The notes beneath the pieces were generated by a model. It saw only the letters and a program-made list of their open reading frames with translations, did no database searches and was not told where the DNA came from. DNA of 64,000 nt from Wurfbainia villosa (taxonomy: Eukaryota; Streptophyta; Magnoliopsida; Zingiberales; Zingiberaceae), in contig CM045998.1 in assembly GCA_025175895.1 (NCBI GenBank), positions 17,097,153-17,161,152 on the forward strand, given 5' to 3'. Of this stretch, positions 51,416 through 61,184 are shown one piece after another; position 1 is the stretch's first letter; each line of letters starts with the position of its first letter. The translations under genes and the position numbers were made by a program.

Positions 51416-52030
51416 ATTTGAGCTAACATGAGAACCATTTTCGTATGTATTTTTGGGGGATTTTTCTAGAGTGACTTTTGAAGTCCTTTGGTGGGTTTTA
51501 GTGCCTTTTTTTGAGAGCTCCTAAGCTAGTATTAGGAATTAGTGGTTGCATTAGTGAAAAATAAATGCCACATTTATGCATGCATGATAATGGTGCATAA
51601 TTAGTGCTTAGTGGGAAGTGTAGCAGAGGTTAATGTTCCAACTTCCACTAAATCTATATATAGGAAAACTCTTGTATGGTTAAAGGAATGAATTTGATGG
51701 AATGAAATCTGAGTTTTCTCTATTGTGAGAGTTTCCTTCGAGTTCTTAGGCAAAGAACTAAATCTGATCTTATCAAGGTAACTTGTGGCGATCAAAACAC
51801 CCATGACTTATCACTCATCTTCTTGTCTTTCTTGAATGTGGCGTCAATATCCTTCCCAAACTGAATTTCAAGGTGAACCGATTCAAGGCGATCTTATCAC
51901 CCAGCCATTTTTCAAAGCTGCAATTAGAAATATATGAAGCCTCTTGACTCATTTTCACCTCTATGGTGCACAGTAAGAAATCTCTGCCCATTATTCTGAG
52001 GATCATGTATGATTTCTCAAATGATACACA
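51208..52030 (+). repeat. B 3' LTR candidate
   Basis: It starts TGATGAAAGCC after the purine tract. A TATA-like CTATATATAGG is at 51654-51664, with leader-like sequence after it. The partner LTR lies outside the window, so the right end near 52030 is a guess. Confidence 0.45.
51654..51664 (+). promoter_or_regulatory. TATA box candidate in the B LTR
   Basis: CTATATATAGG, about 450 bp into the presumed LTR. Confidence 0.5.
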
Positions 52031-52194
52031 TGACACTAAATTGTTTGTCTATTGACTAAGCCATTTTAATTATGCTAAGGCTCTTTGAGTTAAAGAAAAC
52101 TCCTTTTTTTTTCCCTTTAAGCATTGAAGATTGTAGGAATGTTTCTTGTGTGACCAGTAAGTTGATTTGAAACTCATTCATGTAAATAGATACT

Positions 52195-52438
52195 AGTTTG
52201 CTACAGAGAGAAATGCATTGAAAACTTAAAAACAATTAACTCTCACATTGTTCTATCAACTTAATACGTGGAATCCTAACTCTTTTATAAATTGATAATA
52301 CAACTTATTGTTCTTAATAAAATTTTATAATAAAACTAAATTGTCTCTTTTAAAAAATAATAAGGAACTCTACGCTATTATATTTAATTTTTCTATACTT
52401 TCTAAAAATGTAATAAGAATTTGTTGAATATTTCAACA
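52195..52438 (-). repeat. Short copia-type LTR fragment, copy 1
   Basis: On the minus strand it begins TGTTGAAATATTCAACAAAT at 52438. It shares the middle blocks (TTTTTAGAAAGTATAGAAAA, ATAGTG/GCG-TAGAG, CAATGTGAGAG) with 59030-59256. The TGTTGAAATATTCAACA start is an inverted repeat. No internal region is present. Confidence 0.6.
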
Positions 52439-52439
52439 C

Positions 52440-53400
52440 TTCCCTTTAAGGTGGTGAATCAAAATTTTCTATTGCTAGTTTGGATACAAAATTTTAAGAG
52501 CGTATAATTTAAACATCTTAGTTTATTCTTCTGTTTGTCTACCATGTATTTGGTCTGGTCTATGTATTTAGTCTTCCTTTTAGGTTTATTTTTATTTTTG
52601 TGTTTTGATTTTGATTTTTAATTTTTGGATTTTGGTTCTAGGTTTTGGGTTTTAATTTTTCGGTCTTTGATTTTTGCATTCTTGTTTTAGTTATTGGGAT
52701 TTTTTTGGGTTTGGGATTTTGATTTTTGAATTTTAGCTTTTGGCTTTTGGTCTTCTAGCTAGTTTATGTTTTAATTTTTGAGTTTTAGATGTGGGTTCTA
52801 GATTCTAATTCTAGTTTTGATTTCTAGTCATTGAAATTTGATTTTTTTGCCTTTTTGGGTTCTAATTTCTAGATTTTAGTTTCTATTTTGAGTTCTATGG
52901 TGTAAAATATTGAAATCCATCAAACTAGTGGTCTCTATCAGTCTGTCTTCGAATCATCATAAGGGAGATAAATCACGATAGACTTTTAACCTTTGAGACT
53001 AGTAACCAACTTATAATTCTATTTTGAGTTCTGAATTCTATGTTTTGGGTTCTTGTTTCATGATTATTGAGTTTCTAATTTCTGATCTTTAGGTTCTAGT
53101 TATGTTATGAGTTCATTTTTGGCCTTTAATTTGGGTTATGGTTATATTCTAGGTTTTTTATTTGTGTGTTCTAGGTTCTCAATTTTGTATTATATGTTTT
53201 TCGTTCAATTCTGGATTCTGATTTTTTTTTATTTTTTTTTGTTGTAATTTATTTTGGATTTTGTTTATGCTCTAGGTTTTTGATTTTCAGTTATAGGTTT
53301 TAGTTCTGTTTTGGATTCCGATTGCGTTCTCGATTTTATTTTTTTAGGAAGCAGTAGAATTTGACGATGTGTGTTGTGAATAGGCTAGTTTGAACTAGGT
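52440..53400. repeat. T-rich low-complexity DNA
   Basis: About 0.9 kb made of degenerate phrases such as GATTTTGGGTTTTAG and TTCTAGTTTTGATTT with strong T/G strand bias. No coding or element ends are seen. Confidence 0.7.
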
Positions 53401-53850
53401 CGGATCTAATCCAATTGCAGGATGGATGGTAATCCAATGTGTAGCTATTAATTTTAATTCCTCTTTGTCATCGACGTTTCTTCTCGATCTAAAATTTATG
53501 TAAAGGTGCATACTTAGCATGCTTCTTGGTCACAAGATAGAGGTTCCCATGGGAGGGTCTTATAACTAGTACGGTAGTAAAGTTGTATCAATAAATAAGG
53601 AATAATTCTCAGAGATTATAAATTTTTTGGAGTGTCTATTCTTTTGTCGTACTAGTTCTAGATTGGACAATATGCTCCTCGTGATTTACCTTCTTCGTGT
53701 TGACTATGAGACTGATTGATGGGGACGCTGAGGGAGAGCTAATCGTCTTTTGCACCAATTGAGTCACAAGATAGAGGGTCAATCCAAAAATATTCTGTAT
53801 ATTATTTATCTTTTTATTAACATCGGATATTCAGATCTTCAATCTAATTA
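53400..53850. other. Spacer without recognisable gene
   Basis: The phrase TCACAAGATAGAGG occurs twice (53531 and 53766), about 235 bp apart. Nothing else stands out. Confidence 0.4.
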
Positions 53851-54099
53851 ATTTTAGGGATGGTCAGTCCTACCCCATAGATCTTTAACGGGATGCTAAA
53901 TAATTTCTAGGTGAAATATGCTCTGCCGACCATCAGAATAAATCAAGAAGTATTTACGTTGACAATCTCAGTAGTTATAGTGTTTTTGATTTATCATCTC
54001 ATTTAGAGAAAAATTCAATAAATACACCATGACTAGAGATCGAATCGTGGATATCTGATAGTTGAATTGGGCATCCTACTGCTGCACCATAACTCAGGG
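53850..54099 (-). mobile_element. tRNA-derived SINE candidate
   Basis: On the minus strand a pol III A-box-like TGGTGCAGCAGTAGG (54089-54075) is followed after 28 nt by a B-box-like GATTCGATCTC (54046-54036). This is the normal tRNA spacing. An unrelated body follows to about 53850. The 5' end lies 6 bp from the end of LTR D. The 3' end and target duplication are not clear. Confidence 0.5.
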
Positions 54100-54104
54100 A
54101 CAAA

Positions 54105-57100
54105 TCTCACGCCGGAGTATGCTTGGCAGAAAAAAAGCAGACGAGCATCTCCTGATGCGTGGCAACATATCGGGTTAATACAAGGCCCGTAGGCCCACAA
54201 CAACAATATGATATACACAGATATCAACATATCAAACGCAGCGGAAACATACAACAGATAAAAAAATATACAATGACCCAACTGTGCACTCCGGAGTGAC
54301 TTGACACAACAAGAAACATAATAAAAGCCACATCGAAAGTCAAATATATACAACACGTCCGTATATCACAGATACGGAAACAATACGGGCTAAAACCACA
54401 AAACGACAATCCACACACAAATACAACAATGCGGATTAAATATCCATCCGTCCGGTGTGAGATGGGATCAGCTGGCAGAGCTCCGAACGTCCAAGGAATC
54501 TTCTACCTGTTATCTGGGCGACAGGAAGCCCAGGGTCCCGGGGTGGTGAGTATAAACTCAGGGGTAATATATAGAAAGTGCATGAACAACATATAAGGAT
54601 AGATCTACAAGTATACATGTGAAGATCTATAGGTATACAGCATGAGTCCAATAGACATACAGTCTTATCCAACTCTAATAACAAGTAACTACAGTAAAGT
54701 CATACTCAATGTAAATACTAAACTGATCAACTGAACATGAAGTAATGTACCAATGTACCTGATGGTCTGCAACACCATAAGCTATATCATCCTGACAGAT
54801 ATACAATAACATAACCCATATAATGTACCTGGTCAATCCCATATCTGACCAATACTCAGACATATGAACAGTATATGATCACCTGTATAATAACCCTATT
54901 GCACTACACAATGACATGATGCTAATCAAATGCATATAACAGTCTGAATCAACGCATGTATCATGCTCAACACATAGAAGTAAATAAAATACAAATGACA
55001 TGTATCATGATGTACAAGCATGTGCAACAATCATAGCTCAATCAAATGCAGCATCTCACAGGCATATGTAAAACATATATCAAATACATGCATACATATA
55101 TATCAGCAATGCATATGCATGGTCACTGTCTGCGGACCCGTCCAACCACGACCCCAGAGTGGCCAGGGTGGCACGACAAATGACAACTAGCACGACTCCA
55201 ACTGCCACCACTCTCGAGTGGCCGAGTTGGGTAGTATGACTGAGTAGCGTGTAAGCGTAAAAAGCTAACTACTCCTAGGGGCCCCTGCTGCAAGCCACGC
55301 TGTCCCTACCCATGAGTAGACAAACGTCGCACACAGGACAACTGCACCTCACACAACCACCGTCTATAGTGGGCGAGTGCTAACACCACTCTGCACAGTG
55401 GCCAGATGCGCATCTCCAGCTACCACCATCCATAGTGGTTGAGCACGGCACATCCAATGCTCTGCCCTCAACCCTGCTACCACTACCCCGAGTGGCCGGG
55501 GAGGCAGGATGACTGACGACCCGTCTCATCCACAAGGGAGACCCAGTCGTCAGCATGCATGCAAATGTAATGATGCATAGATCCACACAAGTATCCTCGC
55601 AACACTCCCTATCCCACGGGGAGTCCTGGTCAACTAAAAGTCAACTATACAAGGACTACAATCCATAATACTCTCTCTATCGCATAAAGAGTCATGCTCA
55701 TCTGACAGTCAACCACGCTAAGACCTCTAGTCAGTAGCGATATACAATCGACCGTCCATATAACCATACACAGGCATACAATCCATAATGGATATACCAT
55801 CACACTAGGACTTCTAGTCCATGGTCACATACTGACAACCACACACCTATCTATGCATAGACAACTAGATCCACCATAGATGCACCACTAATACGGGTAT
55901 GATATAACAATCGACTCCATAATCCAATCCATCACCTAACCCTAGTGATGTAATACAGTAACCCAATCTGAAGTCACAAAAATAACCCTAACCACATGTA
56001 CTTACTGAACATATATCAGCTAATACATAATAGGGTTTATAGTTCCTATCCGAGCTAGATAATCAATGAAGTACCAGAGTATATATCTTAAAGGTCAAGG
56101 TAGTACAAGCATATGATTAAATAAGAGTGGATTTAAGGTAAACAGGTATAAACATAAATCCAAGATCATGCACTAGAATTTGATCAAAACTACCGAACCA
56201 GGTAGATATTACCCACCTGATACGAAACTCGTATCCGCATCCGTGAACCTGCCCCGTATCAAAATCCTGTAATCAATACGCAAACATTGACAAAGTCTAT
56301 TATAAGTCTAATGATGGTATCAAATCCCAAATCGAACTTACCTAGCTTGATTCATTCATCCCGATGAATCACGAAACCAAGTCTTGATCGTATAGGAACA
56401 ATCCCTCATAACTCCCTATCATGTAGATACACCCTGTAACCATCGTCCAAAGTAACTACATGAATATCATCCCCTCACAAGGGCACCAAATTTGACTCAC
56501 CTCACTCCGATTCAATCACACCGACCTCCTTGATCCAGTGTAGAACATTGAATCTGCACAATCCAAATTCAATCATCTTACCATTCCAATTCCACAAACA
56601 GGACCCATAATAAAGCATCTCTCAGATCAAGAATCACTACAAAACACTCCACGCTAAAGAATATGAATCTGACAGAACCATAGGTTAACACAGAACTTAC
56701 CCCACATTCGATCCACAACTCTGATCTTCACCGCCACCATGAGCTACCGACTGCAATAAAATCCCCCTCACGATGCCTACGGAAAGGAAATGGGCAGCAG
56801 CTCCCAATTCTCGGTGAAACCAGAAATCTAACCAAATCCATAGATATAAGATTTACCCCAATAGGCAGAACACGATCTGCACACAATCATCCTCAATGGA
56901 AACTGATCGGAAATAGCAAGAGCCCATGCATCAATGGAAACAACCGATCACCATCCACAAACTGCCCAAAACACATATTAACGCCCACCGATGAATCCAC
57001 AACTACATCTAGAGGAAACAGAGATTGCAACCTAACCCAAAAATCGTAGCACCTGTGCCGGCAGCTTCGCGCGATCGAATCCATGGCATCGTAGCCGCGG

Positions 57101-57853
57101 CAGGAAGGAATCGATGAAATCCTGGAAGAAAGGAATCAAGCTATCCTCCGACCGGAGCGACCGATCGTGGTGGCGACATCTTCGTGTTGTTCACGCGAGG
57201 AGACCGACGAACTGAAATGGGAGAGCTTGACGGAATCCGGCTGATATGGAGATGGGCGATGAAGAACAGATCGGGAGTAGAGACGACGACGAGCTGATCT
57301 CAAGTGTCGGCGATGGCAGATCGTCCTCGCGGCGAACAGGGCCGACGGCGACAACAAGCTAGGCTTCGGCAATGAAAAGGCGGTTGCGCATCGGTTGGAG
57401 GCCTCGCGGCGGTCGACGAGTGGAAAGACGAGACTGCACGCCAACTAGAGGGCGACAAGGAGAGCTCCGACGGGGCTGGTGACCACGGAGTCAAGCTCAG
57501 CTGGCGGCGGAGGGCTGCGATCGAGCGCGGTGAAGGTCGCGATGGGGAGCTGCTCGAATCGGGAGAAATGATGGAGATGAAAAAAAAAGGAGTCGCGGCT
57601 GATCGGGAAAGAATTGATCAGAATTGGTTTTTAAAGCTAATCGGTCAATTGGGTTGGCTCAAGTTTAACCCAAATCTAACCTAGGTTAAGTCCGGGTTAA
57701 CTCAAGTCGACCCAACTCCCATATAAGCTTTAATCCTCCTCGTATGGACTCGTTTTGAATCCGGAAAAATTTCTAAAAATTTCACGAGCTAATTTCCAAT
57801 TAGCAAAGGCTATTATTTTATTTTATTTAAATTTTTTTTTTTCGCATCTTACA
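54105..57853 (-). repeat. LTR D: solo-like gypsy LTR of the A/C family
   Basis: On the minus strand it starts TGTAAGATGCGAAAAAAAA (57853) and ends CTCCGGCGTGAGA (54105), where relatives end GGCGTGACA. It shares with LTR C the GC-rich block, the CTTCGTATCAGGTGGGTAAT block (minus, near 56240-56220), the CTGACGACTGGGTCT block (near 55555) and the CCAC...GTGG hairpins. No primer site follows its end and no polypurine tract precedes its start. Flanks acaaa and aatac do not match, so the target duplication is lost or the ends recombined. The frames near 57136-57494 lie in the GC-rich block and show no domain. Confidence 0.7.
55146..55495 (-). repeat. Six CCAC...GTGG hairpins in LTR D
   Basis: Stems at 55146-55162, 55208-55221, 55357-55372, 55386-55401, 55423-55438 and 55480-55495. 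Stems are CCAC(T)/(A)GTGG and loops differ. Spacing is 15-140 bp. Confidence 0.7.
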
Positions 57854-58310
57854 AATACATCCTTTGTCGATATCCTTTGAGATTGATTAGGGTCGACTCT
57901 AAGCTACGATAACTGAGACTTCCACTGAACACTGAATGTCCAAAAATTATCTTTCAAAATATCATATATATATATATATATAATTTTTTATTCAATAATA
58001 AAGAACCTCCTCGCCATTCAGATAAGCATGCATTCAAAAGTGGAATTTCTTATAATTTGAAGTACCTCAAAATATGTCAATTTATATTTGTGACATTTTA
58101 TGAATTCCAAATAGATTAATTATAACAATTAAGCGTAATATTCAAAATATTAGGAGAAAACATATTTAAAATAAATTTGTTCATTCGAAATAATCTTTTT
58201 CATTTTTGTTTCTCTATTTATTTTTTAAACTAATCTCCGAAAAAAATTATAGAACTTCTATTTTTTTAATATTAAAAGGGAAAATACATAGAGGTAGTAA
58301 AAAAAGTTAG
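57854..58310. other. AT-rich spacer
   Basis: Contains a short (AT)n microsatellite at 57963-57981. No gene is seen. Confidence 0.6.
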
Positions 58311-58311
58311 G

Positions 58312-58562
58312 AAGCGTTTGGTTTGTAAAAAATTATTCATTTTTTTATTTTTATTTTCATTTTTTATTTTTTATTTTCTAATATAGTTTTTAGAAAATAA
58401 AAAATGTGTTTGATATAATATGTTATATTTCTATTTTATAGAAAAGAAAATTAAAAAATATGCTTAGTATAGGAAAGAAATTGAAAAATGTGCCAGAGGT
58501 GAAATTTGTCAACTAAATAATGCTTTTTATTTTCTCAAAGCGTATCAAACACTATGTTCCCG
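58312..58562. mobile_element. AT-rich MITE candidate
   Basis: It starts GGAAGCGTTTGGTTTG. Its other end, reverse-complemented, reads GGAACATAGTGTTTGATACGC, so the ends are imperfect inverted repeats of the CGTTTGGTTTG type seen in many plant MITEs. The interior is A/T-rich. The target duplication is not clear. Confidence 0.45.
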
Positions 58563-59010
58563 CAACTTTTCCTTGCTTTCATAATTGTTAATGAAACATC
58601 ATGATGAGGTTTTTCAATGCTGGTGTCGAGGGAGACAAGATGACTTTGAGCTGAGTTTGTTTTGGGAGAGGGCTATAACTGAGATCGCCTAAAAAAATTA
58701 TTATCATTAATTAAGGTCTAATTTTTAAATTTTACAATGAAAATAAACCTCAATTTTCGAATGTTATCCACGACCTTAAGATCAAATTTTAAAATTCGAA
58801 TCGACTCTGACTTTAAGAGATGCTAGATTGTGGACAAGCAACTTTGAGACGTAGTAGACATGATTCTTGTGAAGGAAGTAGTGACTGATCTAGGATTTAG
58901 GAAAAATATATATAATTTAGGGTTTTTAAGATGAGATATGGTGCTTGGAGGTGGAGATAATGATGGATAGGATTTAGTTTTAGGTTTTAAAAAAAAACAA
59001 ATAGCTTTGC
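58563..59010. other. Spacer without recognisable gene
   Basis: AT-rich, with no frame or repeat of note. Confidence 0.5.
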
Positions 59011-59011
59011 T

Positions 59012-59256
59012 CTTATACCATATTAAAAATTAGAAAAAAAACTCTTACATTGTTCAAGAAATTAATTTGGGGGATTTTAGCTTTTTATATATTTATAACA
59101 TGACTTATTCTTCCTAATAATTTTTTTTAATAAAACAAATAAAGTCATCTAAAGATTAAACTAAATCTTTCAAAAAAGAATAAAAAACTCTACATCACTA
59201 TATTTTTCTATACTTTCTAAAAATATAACAAAAAATTTATTGAATAATTCAATATG
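59012..59256 (-). repeat. Short copia-type LTR fragment, copy 2, with primer-site-like end
   Basis: On the minus strand it starts TGTTCATATTGAATTATTCA near 59256, shares several blocks with 52195-52438, and ends just before TATGGTATAAGAGC (59026-59013). That is one or two changes from the Met-tRNA primer site TGGTATCAGAGC. It is therefore probably the 5' LTR of a decayed minus-strand copia element. Confidence 0.55.
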
Positions 59257-60434
59257 AACAATTGACTATTCTTCATATTAATATTCACCTTTTATTGGTT
59301 TGAAATACCAAAAGTGATCAAATTGATTGGATGTATTATTGTACATGTAGTATATTAAAATTGTAACACATCATGTGAATGATATATAATACATTTTGTG
59401 ACAATCATGGAATAACTATTAGGAATAATGTGGTTTCATGTAATTATTAGTCAATTCGATTTTTCTAGATTTGTGATTGATGACAAAATTATTTATAGTA
59501 TTGTCAATTTTTAACGTCAACATTAACTATGCGGGCTCAATGTGCATGATAAAATTTGATAGTTTCTTCGATGGATGATATTTGAATTTATTATTATTTT
59601 CTCCTTGGACCACCAATTATTATATTGATTTTCTTCTAAATTAGGTTTGGGTTTGGTTTAACCTCCTTTGGCTCTTCAATCGCATCCAAAAAATTTAACC
59701 ACATGCTAATCTAAATTTTTAAATATTGACATTCATCCTTCTTAGTAAAAGTGAATCATCATATTAGATGAAACTACAATTAAAGTATATTATTATCCTT
59801 TATTCCAAAAGTACATTAGACTGCATTCAAAATGACAAAATTTAGCTGGTTCATCCTCCTCGATTTTATGATCATCAAATTGTCCATGGTTTGAATATTG
59901 ATGGGATTGTTCCTTGTAAAATGAGTCTCAAAATCTCAAGTAATATCTTTAAATTTTAATATAGTAAGGGAAGCTTAGAAAATTGATGATGCAAAACCTT
60001 CCTTAAAGCTGTTAGAAAACCTAAAACATTAGTGTAGTAAGCATACCATATGATAATTGAAGACATGGGCATGCCCTTATCAATTAATGCACACATCATT
60101 TGATGTGTACTCAAGATAAAGAGAGATTTTGCCCTTAGTATTTGGGATCATATGAGTAAATATATTTCAATTTCTTTTTTGGCATAGGCATTGGCACACA
60201 CATTTGGCTTCGGATTTATAAAAATATTATTCCCCTATTTTGGGGCTCTTATACTTAGATATTGATTATCTACATCTATTTTAATTATCATTATATATGC
60301 CTTTTAACTACTTGATATAGTTTCTTCCTTTTCATTTCTTAGATGTGGACGTCCAATAGACTCTTTTCCTTAAAATCTTTGAAGATGATCATGATTCTCT
60401 AAGCTAGTATCTTTTGATCCTACCATCGTTAAAA
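59257..60434. other. AT-rich spacer, nothing recognised
   Basis: About 1.2 kb with no long frame, no repeat shared within the window and no RNA gene that I can see. Confidence 0.5.
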
Positions 60435-60443
60435 TTCACTTTT

Positions 60444-61120
60444 CGACAATTTATCAAAGGGTACATCTCAAATTTAGAATTGCTCAAATACAGTCTCATA
60501 GTTTCATATTTACCAAAGGGCACACCTCATTTATTTTTTATCTCTCCTGCTAAACGTGGATACTAAACTGGCCGAAAAAAGGTGGTGCTGAAAATTTAAA
60601 TCTCAGACTCACTGTGTTCCTGGGAATATAATTTTCAACACCACCTTTTTTTCGGCCAGTTGATATTATACGTGGTGCTGAAAATTTAAATCCTAGCACC
60701 ACTGTGTGCCTGACAATATAATTCTCATCACCACTGTATTCCTGGGAATATAATTCTCAACACCATCATTTTTCTGGAGAATCTTGATATTGTATGTGGT
60801 ACTGGGAATTTAAATTCTAGGACTATTGTGCTCTTGGAAATTTAAATCTCAGGACCATTGTGTTCTTGGAAATATAATTTCCAGCACCACCTTTTTTTAG
60901 ACGAGCTTGATATTGTACGTGGTGCTGAGAATTCAAATCCCAATACCACTGTATTCCTAGGAATATAATTTCCAACGCCATATTTTTTTTGGTCAATTTG
61001 ATATTCACATTTGATGGGAGGGGTAAAAAAGGAATGACATGTGTCATTTGGTAAATATGAAACTATGAGACTATGTTTGAGCAATTCTAAACTTGAGTTG
61101 CACCCTTTGATAAATTACCG
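60444..61120. mobile_element. Mutator-like MITE with long terminal inverted repeats
   Basis: The flanking 9-bp direct repeat TTCACTTTT (60435-60443 and 61121-61129) has the length typical of Mutator-type transposition. The ends are inverted: CGACAATTTATCAAAGGGT at the left and CGGTAATTTATCAAAGGGT (reverse complement) at the right. They stay similar for about 90 bp and more weakly to about 170 bp. The 677-bp element has no transposase. The interior consists of repeated phrases (CACTGTGTTCCTGGGAATAT, AATTTCCAGCACCACC) and one strong hairpin. Confidence 0.85.
60566..60663. repeat. Strong hairpin inside the MITE
   Basis: ACTGGCCGAAAAAAGGTGGT plus GCTGAAAATT (about 60567-60597) pairs with AATTTTCAACACCACC plus TTTTTTTCGGCCAGT (about 60631-60661), with one extra T and one mismatch. 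Confidence 0.8.
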
Positions 61121-61184
61121 TTCACTTTTTGTAGATTATTCTCAATAGACTTGACTCTAGAAGTCAACTTTCTAGGAAGACAAT

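Larger units (their letters stand above)
46866..52030 (+). mobile_element. Element B: Ty3-gypsy retrotransposon, 3' part, with near-complete but broken pol
   Basis: The plus strand reads gag, CCHC knuckle, protease, RT, RNase H, integrase, the order that defines Ty3-gypsy. Element A is inserted in the gag reading frame, so B's 5' LTR and the first gag codons are left of the window. The chromovirus-like order and sequence are clear, but no chromodomain was found and I leave the lineage unassigned. Frameshifts near 47407, 49003, 49212 and 49612, stops at 48485, 49206 and 49414, a deletion near 50841 and a duplication at 50222-50485 inactivate it. The right limit is approximate because the 3' LTR end is uncertain. 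Confidence 0.9.

Noticed and set aside
53430..53790. Possible second SINE
   Set aside because: Only a repeated TCACAAGATAGAGG phrase is seen; no A/B boxes with correct spacing and no ends.
56893..57084. 63-residue minus frame with a hydrophobic stretch
   Set aside because: Within LTR D; short, no motif, not kept in LTR C.
57136..57494. Minus frames rich in Ser/Arg/Pro
   Set aside because: GC-rich part of LTR D; not conserved in LTR C.
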